Assembly: GCA_035628915.1 (NCBI GenBank)
Contig: DASPIW010000035.1
Coordinates: forward strand, 20,659 to 84,658
Direction of reading: 5' to 3'
DNA length: 64,000 bases
DNA from: JARBUG01 sp035628915
Lineage (GTDB): Bacteria > Bacillota > Sulfobacillia > Symbiobacteriales > Symbiobacteriaceae
Part shown: one piece after another, positions 33,035 to 41,526 of the stretch
Layout of the letters: every line of letters begins with the position of its first letter
Position numbering within the stretch: position 1 is the first letter of the stretch
Position numbers and translations under genes: made by a program
The notes under the pieces: generated by a model
Told to the model about the DNA's origin: nothing
The model's database searches: none
Seen by the model: the letters and a program-made list of their open reading frames with translations, nothing else

Positions 33035-33059
33035 AAATGGGGGGTGTCACCCCCCATTT
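33035..33059 (+). terminator. Terminator of the GH57 gene, first hairpin
   Basis: AAATGGGGGG pairs with CCCCCCATTT around TGTCA, starting right after the stop codon. Confidence 0.85.
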
Positions 33060-33086
33060 AAGGCACGGGCATGCTCCCGTGCCTTT
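33060..33086. terminator. Second hairpin of a tandem terminator
   Basis: AAGGCACGGG pairs with CCCGTGCCTT around CATGCT. On the minus strand it can stop the small gene at 33103. Confidence 0.8.
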
Positions 33087-33102
33087 CCCATTTACCTGAG
33101 AC

Positions 33103-33390
33103 CTAGCTGTTCCGCATCTCGGCGATCATGGTGCGGAGGAGCTCCAGCTTATTGGCGATCGCCTGCTGCCTGTCCATGGCTGTCTGAATCACGTTCGACA
33201 CGGCCTCCTGGTAGGTCTCGACCTGCGCCGTGTCGGTGGCGGCAGGAATGCCGGCTGCAACGAGGGCGTCAACCTTGGTCGCTTCCGCATGGATCAGCCC
33301 GGCCAGTGCAGCCTCCTGCATAGCCAAAGCCTCAATCATATCCGTAATCGCCTGGTCCCGGCTGACCTGGGGAATCTGCGGCATACTCAT
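33103..33390 (-). CDS. Small Firmicute protein with LA-x-x-HAEA motif
   Basis: A 95-residue, mostly helical protein; ATG at 33390 with GGAGGGTCCATTGC upstream. Its core IEALAMQEAALAGLIHAEATKVDAL resembles small Firmicute proteins that carry a SIAxEExALAxIxxAEGEK-like motif, some of which are spore-associated. No known enzyme motifs, no signal peptide. Monocistronic, convergent with the GH57 gene. Function unknown; spore connection is a guess. Confidence 0.65.
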   Translation of the reverse strand: MSMPQIPQVSRDQAITDMIEALAMQEAALAGLIHAEATKVDALVAAGIPAATDTAQVETYQEAVSNVIQTAMDRQQAIANKLELLRTMIAEMRNS

Positions 33391-33459
33391 GCAATGGACC
33401 CTCCCTGGATGTTCTGGTTACGTCCATTGTACCGTCTGCCGCCCATCTATTTCCAGAAT

Positions 33460-33855
33460 CTAAGAGGTGAAACCCTTCTGCCGGACCCGCTCCAAGAAGC
33501 GCTCCACGCCGATCACATACCGCTCGTGCGTGCCTTCGCCGATCTTCTCCTTCTCGTCATAGGCTTCCACGGTGAACAGGAGCCGGCGCCCCTCCACGGT
33601 CTCGAGGCGAGCGACGGCGCGCACTCTCATTCCGATGGGCGTAGCTGCCAGGTGCTTTACGTTCAGCATGGTGCCCACCGTCGATTCGCCCTCGGCCAGG
33701 TGAGGCTGCACGGTGCGCAGAGCCGCGTTCTCCATCAGGGCGATCATCATTGGCGTTGCAAAGACGGCGATGCCGCCGCTGGCTACGGCTGCAGCCGTAT
33801 TAGCGTCGTTCACCACGGCGTGGGCCTCACCGGTCAGCCCGGGTGCTAAACTCAA
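33460..33855 (-). CDS. Thioesterase, FlK-like hot-dog fold
   Basis: 131 residues. A much longer open frame exists, but only this part has homology-like features; the TTG at 33855 has GGGAGGCGGATACGA upstream and gives a normal-length hot-dog protein. Residues Thr34, Glu42 and His68 sit at constant offset (8 less) to the Thr42/Glu50/His76 triad of fluoroacetyl-CoA thioesterase FlK, within FATPMMIALMENAAL and NVKHLAAT. It likely hydrolyses a short acyl-CoA. Fluoroacetate itself is unlikely as the natural substrate. Divergent from the methyltransferase gene. Confidence 0.85.
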   Translation of the reverse strand: MSLAPGLTGEAHAVVNDANTAAAVASGGIAVFATPMMIALMENAALRTVQPHLAEGESTVGTMLNVKHLAATPIGMRVRAVARLETVEGRRLLFTVEAYDEKEKIGEGTHERYVIGVERFLERVRQKGFTS

Positions 33856-33963
33856 TCGTATCCGCCTCCCATCACAGTCTGCCCTGAACTTTTCGTCCCA
33901 ACGATATACATTCCTGCTCCTGGCGGGCACAATACCGGGAGAAGCAAGGAGGGCATAAAACCC

Positions 33964-34587
33964 GTGGGTGAGAAGTTCAATCCGGCACATGCCGCAATGC
34001 TTCTGTCGGAAGACCGGCGGGCGTGGAACGACCCCGACAAGATCCTGCAGTACCTCAACCTGGGACAGTGCACGATCATGGCGGATATCGGGTGCGGCCC
34101 CGGCTGGTTCACCCTCGAAGCCGCCAGGAAAATGGGCGACAAGGGCGCCGTGTACGGCGTCGACCTTAGCCAGGAGATGCTCGATCAGTTGAAGGAGCGG
34201 GCGAAGGCAGAGCAGCTCCACAACGTCCAGACGGTGCTGGCCGAGGAAGAGGATGAATTTCCCCTCCCGACCGAATCTGTCGACGTGATGCTGATCGCCA
34301 ACGTGTATCATGAAGTCGACTCGGCCAGCAACTTCATCGGGGAGATCAAGCGGATTCTGCGGCCCGGATCCACCTGCCTGCTCGTGGACTGGCGCAGCGA
34401 AGAGACACCGGTCGGGCCGCCCGCCCACGAGCGGGTTCACCAGCAGGATGTGGTCGACGAGTTCTACGCGAACGGCTTCATTCTCGCCGGCACCTGCGAT
34501 GTGGGGCCCTATCACTACGGGCTGAAGTTCTATAAGGTGAACGGCGGCGACGAGAAGCACAACAACCTCAATAATGTCGTCCCGTAG
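33964..34587 (+). CDS. Class I SAM-dependent methyltransferase
   Basis: A 207-residue methyltransferase starting at a GTG, with an AGGAGG about 11 bases upstream. Motif I is MADIGCGPGWFTLEAA, followed by an acidic residue at the end of the second strand (VYGVDLS) and LIANVYHEVD, LLVDWRSEE as later motifs. It resembles the UbiE/Methyltransf_11 group. No neighbour identifies a substrate. A terminator follows. Confidence 0.85.
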   Translation: MGEKFNPAHAAMLLSEDRRAWNDPDKILQYLNLGQCTIMADIGCGPGWFTLEAARKMGDKGAVYGVDLSQEMLDQLKERAKAEQLHNVQTVLAEEEDEFPLPTESVDVMLIANVYHEVDSASNFIGEIKRILRPGSTCLLVDWRSEETPVGPPAHERVHQQDVVDEFYANGFILAGTCDVGPYHYGLKFYKVNGGDEKHNNLNNVVP

Positions 34588-34604
34588 CCGTCAGCGATGA
34601 CGCA

Positions 34605-34632
34605 AGGCCCCTGCCGCCGCCGGCAGGGGCCT
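34605..34632. terminator. Terminator between methyltransferase and nucleotidyltransferase
   Basis: AGGCCCCTGCCG pairs perfectly with CGGCAGGGGCCT around CCGC. It is convergent and without a long T-tract, so probably bidirectional. Confidence 0.8.
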
Positions 34633-34638
34633 CATCCA

Positions 34639-36936
34639 TTATGGGGCCTGCAGCTCCTCCACCCGCCGGAAATACTGGTCCGCCAAGGCCTCGGCCCGGG
34701 GCAGATCATCGGCTTCGGTATACACCCGGTAGACCGGTTCGTCGGGGTCGGGCAACACCAGCGCCCACCCTTCCGGGCGCTGAATCCGCAGCCCATCCAC
34801 CATCTCGACGATGCTGTCCTCGTGTTCCTCCAGAAGGCGCCGCATGACACGGCCCTTGGCCTCCCACGGGCACCGCACCACCCGGTGTGCGGTGTGCGCC
34901 ACGGGCAGGTGGCCCAATACGTCGCGCTGCGTGAGATGGTCCTTCGCCATCCACTCAAGCAGGCGACCGATGGCCAGTAGGGGGTCGCCCGGGCGCCAGT
35001 CGGACTGGCGAACCCTTACCGGCTCCCGCCCTGCCTGCCTGAGCAGCGTCTCCACGCCCCGGGGCGCCGTCACGGGGATCGGCACGGCTGTCTCGGCGCC
35101 GGGCGCCCCGGCCGCCAGGAGCCCCAGCCGCACTTCCAGGGCCAGCATGGTCTCCGGGCTCGCCCCCACCAGCCGCCACGTTCCCTCCAAAGGATCAAGC
35201 TCCAGGGCGACCTGCCCGCCCGTCGCCACGGCACGGCAGCGCAGCCGCTCCAGCCAGCGGTTGAGTACGGGCCACACAGCCCCCGAAGGCAGAGTGACGG
35301 TCAAATCCGCCTCCCGAATGGTGTCCACATCCACCTGCCCGATCAGATGCTCCAGGTAGAGCCACTCAGCCTGCGTCAGCCGCTCCATGATACCGGCGGC
35401 CTCGGGCGGGGCCCGGTGGAAATCCTGCGTGGTGCAGGCCTTCTCCAGCTTACGCTGCAGGTCCCTCGGCACGGACTGCCCGGCACCGTCGTAGAAGATT
35501 ACCCGGGCCTGATCGCCCCCGGCCCGCACGTGAATGCCGCCGGCCCCGCGCAGGCGCCCGATGGTGAACTCCGTAACCGGCGAGGCGGTGGTACCAATAT
35601 CAACCACCCTGCGGCCTGCCGCCAGCGTGCCGGCGATTAGCGCCTGCTTTACCACTTCGGCGGCGGCGCCGTCGTCAGCCGCTACCACAAGGGGGCCCCG
35701 GCCGCCGACCACCGCCGCGAAGGCGGTGCCGACCCGCAAGGCGTTCTCGGGGAACAGGTCAGAGCCGAGGCGCCCCGTCATGCCGCCCTGCCGCAGCACT
35801 CGCCCCGACCAGACCGGCGATTGCACCAGGGTCACTTCCACCCGAGCGCCGGGTGCCACTTCGGTCCGGGGCCATAGCCGGGCCCCCGGCGACACGGTCG
35901 CGCGCTCGCCTACGGCGCAATCGGACCCGATCACGGCTCCCTCAAACGCCCCCGCCCCGGCCCCCAGCCGGGCGCTATCGCACACCACTGCCCCCACCAG
36001 GGCGGCTTCGGCCCCAACCAGCACGCCCGACCAGGTCACGCTGCGCCTCAGCACCGCTCCCGCCTCAGTCACCGTACCCGGGCCAAGCACGGCACCCGCC
36101 TCCAGGCGGGTGCCAGGGGCCAGGGTGCAACCCTTCCCAATCGCAGCTGCCCCATCGACCAGCAAACCGGTCGGCACCTCGCCCTCCACCCAGACGCCCG
36201 GCACCACCTGGCGCCCCGGTGGGTCGAACCGGAGCCGCCCCTGCAGTATATCCAGGTTTGCCTGTAAGTAGGCTGCCGAATCGCCGATGTCGCACCAGTA
36301 CCCATCAGCCACTGCGGCATAGAGCGGCGCCCCGGCCTGCAGGAGCGCCGGAAAAAGGTCCTTGCTGAAGTCGTACATCTTTCCTGCCGGTACGCCGTCC
36401 AGTATCGACGGCTCCAGCACGTATATTCCCGTATTGACTGTATCGCTGAAGACTTCCCCCCAGCCAGGCTTCTCCAGGAACCGGCGAATCCGGCCTGCCC
36501 GGTCTGTCATGATGACACCGTACTCAAGGGGGTTTACCACCCGGGTCATCGCCAACGTTGCCACAGCGCCGTTCTCCCGGTGGAAGCGCACCAGAGCCGA
36601 CAGGTCCACGTCGGTCAGCGCATCGCCTGACACCACCATAAACGTGCTGTCCAAGTGCTCCCGCAGGGCGGCAACGCCCCCCGCAGTCCCCAGAGGCGTC
36701 TCTTCGACCACATAGTGCAGCTGCATGCCTGCGTAGGTCTCTCCGAAGTGGCTGATGAGCGCGGCCGGTTTGTACCCAAGGGTGAGAAAAACCTCCTGGA
36801 AGCCATGCTGCGCCAGGAGGTCGAGAATGTAGGCCAACACGGGGCGGTTGCACACGGGAACGAGGGGCTTGGGCCGGTCGCAGGTCAGCGGCCGGAGTCG
36901 GGAGCCTTCACCACCTGCCATAATGACGGCTTTCAT
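34639..36936 (-). CDS. NDP-sugar pyrophosphorylase with degenerate phosphomannomutase domain
   Basis: A 765-residue protein. The ATG at 36936 has GGAGGGCTATGGC upstream. Residues 1-235 form a nucleotidyltransferase with MAGGEGSRLRPLTCDRPKPL, residues about 250-370 a left-handed beta-helix with hexapeptide-like repeats, and 380-765 a phosphomannomutase/phosphoglucomutase fold. In the last part the catalytic-serine motif (TASHNP in active enzymes) is replaced by HVRAGGDQARVIF, so mutase activity is unlikely. It probably makes a nucleotide sugar such as GDP-mannose or ADP-glucose. A GT4 gene lies 27 bp upstream in the same direction. Confidence 0.85.
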   Translation of the reverse strand: MKAVIMAGGEGSRLRPLTCDRPKPLVPVCNRPVLAYILDLLAQHGFQEVFLTLGYKPAALISHFGETYAGMQLHYVVEETPLGTAGGVAALREHLDSTFMVVSGDALTDVDLSALVRFHRENGAVATLAMTRVVNPLEYGVIMTDRAGRIRRFLEKPGWGEVFSDTVNTGIYVLEPSILDGVPAGKMYDFSKDLFPALLQAGAPLYAAVADGYWCDIGDSAAYLQANLDILQGRLRFDPPGRQVVPGVWVEGEVPTGLLVDGAAAIGKGCTLAPGTRLEAGAVLGPGTVTEAGAVLRRSVTWSGVLVGAEAALVGAVVCDSARLGAGAGAFEGAVIGSDCAVGERATVSPGARLWPRTEVAPGARVEVTLVQSPVWSGRVLRQGGMTGRLGSDLFPENALRVGTAFAAVVGGRGPLVVAADDGAAAEVVKQALIAGTLAAGRRVVDIGTTASPVTEFTIGRLRGAGGIHVRAGGDQARVIFYDGAGQSVPRDLQRKLEKACTTQDFHRAPPEAAGIMERLTQAEWLYLEHLIGQVDVDTIREADLTVTLPSGAVWPVLNRWLERLRCRAVATGGQVALELDPLEGTWRLVGASPETMLALEVRLGLLAAGAPGAETAVPIPVTAPRGVETLLRQAGREPVRVRQSDWRPGDPLLAIGRLLEWMAKDHLTQRDVLGHLPVAHTAHRVVRCPWEAKGRVMRRLLEEHEDSIVEMVDGLRIQRPEGWALVLPDPDEPVYRVYTEADDLPRAEALADQYFRRVEELQAP

Positions 36937-36963
36937 GCCATAGCCCTCCACACCAGCAACATT

Positions 36964-38211
36964 CTACATGGTGTACCGACCCGGCAGAGGACCTGAAGCG
37001 GGCGGCAGCGGCTGCGAGAAGCGCATCGTCCCCCATTCGGTGTGCGCACATTCGGTGATCACTTCATCGTACAGTTCGGCCGTTGTCCGAGCGATGCCGG
37101 CCCAGGTGTACTTCGCTTCCACCTCACGCCGGGCGGCGTTGGCCAACCGCTGGGCGAGCGTTCGATCGGACAGCATCCGGTCAATCTGCTCGGCCAGCGA
37201 ATTGACGTGACCCGGCAGGGCCTTCAGCCCGTTCTGCTCATGCCGGACGATCTCATGCAGCCCCCCCACGTCCGCTGCAACCAGCGGCGTCCCAGCTGCC
37301 ATCGCCTCCAGGGCTACAATGCCAAACGGCTCATAGGTGGACGGCACGACGGCTACATCGGCGTGCTTGTAGAGGGCGTAGGCGGTGGCATCGTCCACCC
37401 AGCCTACGAAGAAGGCCCGGCCACCAAGGCCGAGTTGTCCGGCCCGCCGCCGGAGCTCGTCGCCGAACGGGCCCGTGCCGGCCACGACCAGCTTTACGTG
37501 GTGTCGCCGGAGAATCTGCGGCATGGCTTCAAGCAGTACGGCCACACCTTTCTCCGGCACCAGGCGCCCAATGTGGAAAATGATCTTCTCGCCCGGGGCC
37601 GCAAAGCGCTCTCGGGGAGGCAAAGGTCCTTGCACCGCAGGCTTGAGATCAATGCCGTTCGGAATCACGTTGACCTTATCTTCGCCCAGTCCGAACAGCC
37701 ACCGGACTTCTCCGCGCATCGCATTGGAACAGACTATAACCCGCCAGGCCTCATAGGTCAGCCACCATTCGACGTCGTTAATGTATTGCTGTCCCTGGTC
37801 GTGTATGCCGCTGTGGCGCCCGTGCTCGGTGGCGTGAATTGTCGCCACCATGGGTATATGGAACAGGCTCTTGATTCCCCGCGCCGCATAGGCCACCAGC
37901 CAGTCATGCGCATGCACAACCGCCGGGCCCGCAATCTGCTCTGCCAGCCGGGCGCCGGCTTCCATGAGGGCGAAATTGAGGTGGCACACCCACAGCCGGA
38001 AATCGGACGGCTCCTGGAAGTAGGGAGTCACCCTCACCACGTGGACCCCGTCTTCCATGGAGTCCGCCGGAAGTCCCGGTGCGGACCGGGTCAGCACGTG
38101 CACATCGTGCCCCTGCGTCGCCAGTTCCCGGGCCAGGGCATGCACGTGGCGGGCCAGCCCGCCTACCAGGTGCGGCGGATACTCCCACGTTAACATCAAC
38201 ACCGTCGTCAC
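36964..38211 (-). CDS. Glycosyltransferase family 4 (glycogen synthase-like)
   Basis: 415 residues. I chose the GTG at 38211, 13 bases after GGAGG, so the protein begins TTVLMLTWEYPPHLVGGLARH, the usual GT4/GT5-type donor start. The C-terminal donor-binding motif EPFGIVALEAMAAG (E-x7-E) is clear. GTs of this group with GH57 neighbours build alpha-1,4-glucans. Encoded upstream of the nucleotidyltransferase (27-bp gap), so the pair probably forms one operon serving polymer synthesis. Acceptor and donor nucleotide are unknown. Confidence 0.88.
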   Translation of the reverse strand: MTTVLMLTWEYPPHLVGGLARHVHALARELATQGHDVHVLTRSAPGLPADSMEDGVHVVRVTPYFQEPSDFRLWVCHLNFALMEAGARLAEQIAGPAVVHAHDWLVAYAARGIKSLFHIPMVATIHATEHGRHSGIHDQGQQYINDVEWWLTYEAWRVIVCSNAMRGEVRWLFGLGEDKVNVIPNGIDLKPAVQGPLPPRERFAAPGEKIIFHIGRLVPEKGVAVLLEAMPQILRRHHVKLVVAGTGPFGDELRRRAGQLGLGGRAFFVGWVDDATAYALYKHADVAVVPSTYEPFGIVALEAMAAGTPLVAADVGGLHEIVRHEQNGLKALPGHVNSLAEQIDRMLSDRTLAQRLANAARREVEAKYTWAGIARTTAELYDEVITECAHTEWGTMRFSQPLPPASGPLPGRYTM

Positions 38212-38399
38212 CCACGTCACCTCCGAGAACATAGCCTTCGCCAGGGGCAGGGAGCCTATACCTCGATTCCCAGCCCACCGTGCATGGCAGACTGTTTTGT
38301 GAATCAACCTGCAGGAATTCCGGATGCTGCCCGCGAAGTGGTGGGCCGGACGGATTATGCGAGTTGCGGAGGGAGGGATGGAATCTGGCTGTTACGATT

Positions 38400-39002
38400 A
38401 TGCCTGCGCGCCGATCGGTTCGCCGCGGCGACTGGCAGCTCTACAGCTGCATAGCGCTGGCCGTGGGCGTGATCGGCGGTTCCTTCCTTCTGCCCTGGCC
38501 GGCGTTCCAGTGGGTCAGCCTGGCGCTCATTCCACTGTCGGCCTGGTGCGGTGTTGATTGGGTCCGTACTGCCGCACGCACCCGGGAGCAGCAATCGATC
38601 CGCGCCCGCCTCTCACGCCTGCCGGACGATTTCTACCTGCTCCACGACCTGGTGATCCCGGCCCCCTGGGGCAAGTCACCCGTGGATCAGGTCGTCGTTT
38701 CCCGCTTCGGCGTGGTAGTAATCGGGACCGGAGTCTCGGCGGGGCGCATGGTCGAACAGGTTGAGGCGGTTCGATCCCTTCTGTTCATGTATGGAGTTAC
38801 CAAACCTTCAGTGCCGGTCCGGCCCCTGATCCTGCTGCCCCCGGGGGCGCCGGCCCCCAAGCGGCTGCAGTACGGGATTCCGACCCTGCGCGTGGAACAC
38901 CTGCGGCTGGACCACCTGGCGCCCAGTGCCCAGCCCGTGCTGACCGAAGAGCAGGTGGAGACTGTCGCCCAATGCATCCTGCAGGCCCGAGCCGCAGGGT
39001 AA
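38400..39002 (+). CDS. Membrane protein with degenerate NERD-like domain
   Basis: About 200 residues. The ATG at 38400 gives a normal start but has no close ribosome-binding site; GGAGGGAGGG lies about 20 bases upstream, so the start is uncertain. Two transmembrane helices (YSCIALAVGVIGGSFLLPW and the next) are followed by a domain with VIPAPWGKSPVDQVVVSRFGVVVIGTGVSAGRM, resembling NERD with the catalytic Glu-x-Lys replaced by Gly-Thr-Gly. Divergent from the GT4 gene. Function unknown. Confidence 0.6.
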   Translation: MPARRSVRRGDWQLYSCIALAVGVIGGSFLLPWPAFQWVSLALIPLSAWCGVDWVRTAARTREQQSIRARLSRLPDDFYLLHDLVIPAPWGKSPVDQVVVSRFGVVVIGTGVSAGRMVEQVEAVRSLLFMYGVTKPSVPVRPLILLPPGAPAPKRLQYGIPTLRVEHLRLDHLAPSAQPVLTEEQVETVAQCILQARAAG

Positions 39003-39007
39003 AGGAA

Positions 39008-39046
39008 AGGTCCCGATCGCCTCCTTGCGGGGCGGTCGGGACCTTG
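39008..39046. terminator. Terminator between NERD-like and cysteine-hydrolase genes
   Basis: AAGGTCCCGATCGCC pairs imperfectly with GGCGGTCGGGACCTT around a 9-base loop. Shared by two convergent genes. Confidence 0.8.
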
Positions 39047-39051
39047 CTGCA

Positions 39052-39606
39052 TTAGTGCGCCATCCGCCGGATAATCTCCTCGGTGGGCAGCACCTCGGCG
39101 AAACCTGTCATCACGGCGAGGGTCGTCTCGTACACCCGCGTGTGCGGAACGGTCTTGCCCATCAGGGTCAAGTCCTGTGCAGCGGTCGCATCGGCCGCGT
39201 ACAGGATGGTGAAGCCGCGCTCACGTGCCTGACGGGTGGTCGTGTCGCAGCACATCTGCGCCATGAATCCGCAGATGATCAACTCATCTGCCCCCGCCCG
39301 CCGCAGGTATGCCTCCAGGGGCGTCTGCGTGAACGAACCGGGGAAATGTTTGAGGATTTTTTGCTCCCCGGGCAGCACCTCAATAGATGGATGGATTTCC
39401 ACACCGGGGGTTCCGCTCAGGAAGCCCCGCCCAGCCGAAACCAACCGTTCATGAACGATGTGGAACACGGGGATCCCGTTGGTTCTGGCGGCCTTCAACA
39501 GCATGTGGATCTTCTCCAGTCCCCCGGGACCGTCGGGCAGAATCATCGCACCGTCCGGGGCGAAGTACTCGTTCTGAACGTCGATCACCAACAGCGCCTT
39601 GCCCAT
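39052..39606 (-). CDS. Cysteine hydrolase (isochorismatase family)
   Basis: A 184-residue protein starting at the ATG at 39606 behind CGGAGGTGAAATTC. The catalytic triad is visible: Asp9 (LLVIDVQ), Lys86 (KHFPGSF) and Cys119 (FMAQMCCDTT). The family includes nicotinamidases and other amidohydrolases. It lies 72 bp after thymidine kinase on the same strand. Substrate unknown. Confidence 0.9.
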   Translation of the reverse strand: MGKALLVIDVQNEYFAPDGAMILPDGPGGLEKIHMLLKAARTNGIPVFHIVHERLVSAGRGFLSGTPGVEIHPSIEVLPGEQKILKHFPGSFTQTPLEAYLRRAGADELIICGFMAQMCCDTTTRQARERGFTILYAADATAAQDLTLMGKTVPHTRVYETTLAVMTGFAEVLPTEEIIRRMAH

Positions 39607-39677
39607 GAATTTCACCTCCGTACATGTAAAACGACCGCAGGAGGGTGTGGCATGCACACGCTCCGGCGGTCGAATTC

Positions 39678-40262
39678 CTATGCTTCCCCACGCTCCCGGC
39701 GCCCGTCGACCCAGCACTTGCGGCACCGGGCCTCGTACTTGTCGCCGGCCCCGATGGAGACGTCCTCCGTCTTGGCCCGCAGGGCATACGGCTTGGTTGC
39801 CGGCTCACCGCACACCACACACACACCGTACACCGAGGTAATGTTGTCTGCGATACACAGCAGATTGGGCATGATGCCGAACGGCTTGCCTTCCGATGTC
39901 TGCGCCAGGCCGGCCACAATGACGTAGTGCCCGCGGTTGGCTAGTTCTTGCACCACATCCACCAGCGAGGCATCGTAAAACTGTGCCTCGTCAATCGCTA
40001 CGACGGCGGGATGGTGCATCTCCGCGTACCACAGGATCTCCAGCGGGTTGTCCGTATGGACCGCCTCAAACCGGACCCCGTCGTGGGACATGATGACCTC
40101 ATCGTCCGTGAAACGGCGGGCGATGTTGGGCTGAAAGACAGCCGCCGTGCGTTTGGCGAGAATGAAGTTGCGCACGCGCCGGATCAGTTCGGTGGTCTTG
40201 CCTGCGTACATGCTGCCTGAAGTAATCACATCAATCCAGCCGTAGTTCAGGTTGCGATGCAA
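39678..40262 (-). CDS. tdk: Thymidine kinase
   Basis: 194 residues, the length of type II thymidine kinases. Start is a TTG at 40262 with GGGAGGTCCCTTCC upstream. P-loop GSMYAGKT at 16-23, DEAQF in the Walker B region, and a C-terminal zinc ribbon with CVVCG and CRKCW. It phosphorylates thymidine with ATP to feed DNA synthesis. CwlD lies upstream on the same strand with a 91-bp gap. Confidence 0.95.
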   Translation of the reverse strand: MHRNLNYGWIDVITSGSMYAGKTTELIRRVRNFILAKRTAAVFQPNIARRFTDDEVIMSHDGVRFEAVHTDNPLEILWYAEMHHPAVVAIDEAQFYDASLVDVVQELANRGHYVIVAGLAQTSEGKPFGIMPNLLCIADNITSVYGVCVVCGEPATKPYALRAKTEDVSIGAGDKYEARCRKCWVDGRRERGEA

Positions 40263-40353
40263 GGAAGGGACCTCCCCTGGCCGATTTCAGCACTAAGGGT
40301 TCGGTAACGGTCCCTCTGAATCCTGCGCACCACGTGGTATCCACCAGTTGCCA

Positions 40354-41082
40354 TTACTGCCCGATGGAGCCGCCGGCGTCCGCCTGCGGCACCTGCGCTT
40401 TGAAAAACTCCGCCATGCCAAGGGCGACGGCCATGGCTACCGTCCGTTGGTAGGCAGGCTCCTGGAGCCGGGCCTTCTCCTTGGCGTTTGTCAGGAACCC
40501 GACTTCCACCATGGCCGCCGGCACGGGCGATGTCCGCAGCACAAAGTAATCGGCCGGCAGCGCCACCCTGGTGGTAGGAGTCAGCCGCCGCAACTGTCCC
40601 TGAATGGCCAGAGCCAGCTCCTTCCCGGCTGGCATGCCCTTCTTCTGATAGAAGGTCTGGGCGCCCCAGCAGTTGCAGCTGTCCTTGTTGGCATGGATCG
40701 ACACAAAAACGGCCGCCTTACTCTGCCCCACCTTTGCAACGCGGCGCCCCAGTTCCTCGCGCATCGGGCCGCCCAGGGACGTATCGGTTTCCCGTGTCAG
40801 GACGACGCGGGCGCCCTGCTGCTCCAGCAGTTCCTCAAGCACTTTGGCGATATCAAGCACGATATGCTTTTCCAGCGTACCACCCACCACTGCACCTGGA
40901 TCCTCGCCCCCATGGCCCGGATCGATTACCACCACAACGCCCTTCAGGTATTGCCCGGAATCGTTCAGGCGTTCCTGCATGGCGGCAGCCACGTGGCCCG
41001 TCCATGCCGTACGGGCCAGCAGCGCCAACAAAAACAGCGCCAGGCCGGCTAGTGCGGCCTGGCGCAGCGCAAATCGCTTCAC
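40354..41082 (-). CDS. cwlD: N-acetylmuramoyl-L-alanine amidase, CwlD-type
   Basis: 242 residues. I chose the GTG at 41082 with GGGGGAGAGGCTG upstream; the longer frame overlaps the preceding small gene. An N-terminal membrane or signal segment (LAGLALFLLALLA) precedes an Amidase_3 domain with zinc ligands His57 (DPGHGG), Glu71 and His130 (SIHANKD), and a catalytic Glu in MVEVGFLTN. CwlD trims peptides from cortex peptidoglycan so muramic lactam can form in spores, which suggests a spore former. Length and order match Bacillus CwlD, usually near rpsI-rplM, as here. Confidence 0.92.
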   Translation of the reverse strand: MKRFALRQAALAGLALFLLALLARTAWTGHVAAAMQERLNDSGQYLKGVVVVIDPGHGGEDPGAVVGGTLEKHIVLDIAKVLEELLEQQGARVVLTRETDTSLGGPMREELGRRVAKVGQSKAAVFVSIHANKDSCNCWGAQTFYQKKGMPAGKELALAIQGQLRRLTPTTRVALPADYFVLRTSPVPAAMVEVGFLTNAKEKARLQEPAYQRTVAMAVALGMAEFFKAQVPQADAGGSIGQ

Positions 41083-41129
41083 CAGCCTCTCCCCCTTGCG
41101 GGAAAAGCTTATGCAAACCTGTCCCTCTG

Positions 41130-41429
41130 CTAGAACGGCACCCAGCCTAACCCCAGGACAGCCCTTGTCAGGAGATCCAGGGCGAAAACGACCAACAGCG
41201 CCCAGGGAAGCATACCCATCCACCCGGCCAACCGCCGCGGCACGACGATGCAGACCAGCAGCCCGATTGCGACGAGCCACTCGTCCCACGTGACGACCCG
41301 ATGCCAGGGGCTAATGTCGCGCTGGTTGGCGTACAGGGTGGCGGCTAGCGCCACCGCACCCCAGAGCAGAACCCCTGCGGCAAGCGCGAGCCAGCGTTCC
41401 CGCAGCCAGGCTCCCATTGTTGTGTACAC
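41130..41429 (-). CDS. Small integral membrane protein
   Basis: 99 residues from the GTG at 41429 (GAGGTGCTTCAG upstream), or fewer from the ATG four codons later. About three hydrophobic segments: LALAAGVLLWGAVALAATLY, EWLVAIGLLVCIVV and LPWALLVVFALDLLTRAVLG. No known family. It lies between rpsI and cwlD, 47 bp before cwlD on the same strand. The coding call rests on the start context and the hydrophobic pattern. Confidence 0.6.
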   Translation of the reverse strand: MYTTMGAWLRERWLALAAGVLLWGAVALAATLYANQRDISPWHRVVTWDEWLVAIGLLVCIVVPRRLAGWMGMLPWALLVVFALDLLTRAVLGLGWVPF

Positions 41430-41478
41430 CTGAAGCACCTCGCTGATAAGACGGCGCCCCGACCGGCAGTGGTTCGAA

Positions 41479-41512
41479 GAAAACAAAGCCCGCGGCAGAA
41501 TGCCACGGGCTT
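41479..41512 (-). terminator. Terminator of the rplM-rpsI operon
   Basis: On the minus strand AAGCCCGTGGCA pairs with TGCCGCGGGCTT around TTC, then TGTTTTC. It follows the rpsI stop by 14 bases. Confidence 0.88.
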
Positions 41513-41526
41513 CGACCATACACAGA

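Noticed and set aside
33856..34560. The upstream part of the 366-codon frame before the thioesterase
   Set aside because: It lies opposite the methyltransferase gene and resembles no protein; the TTG at 33855 with a ribosome-binding site is a better start.
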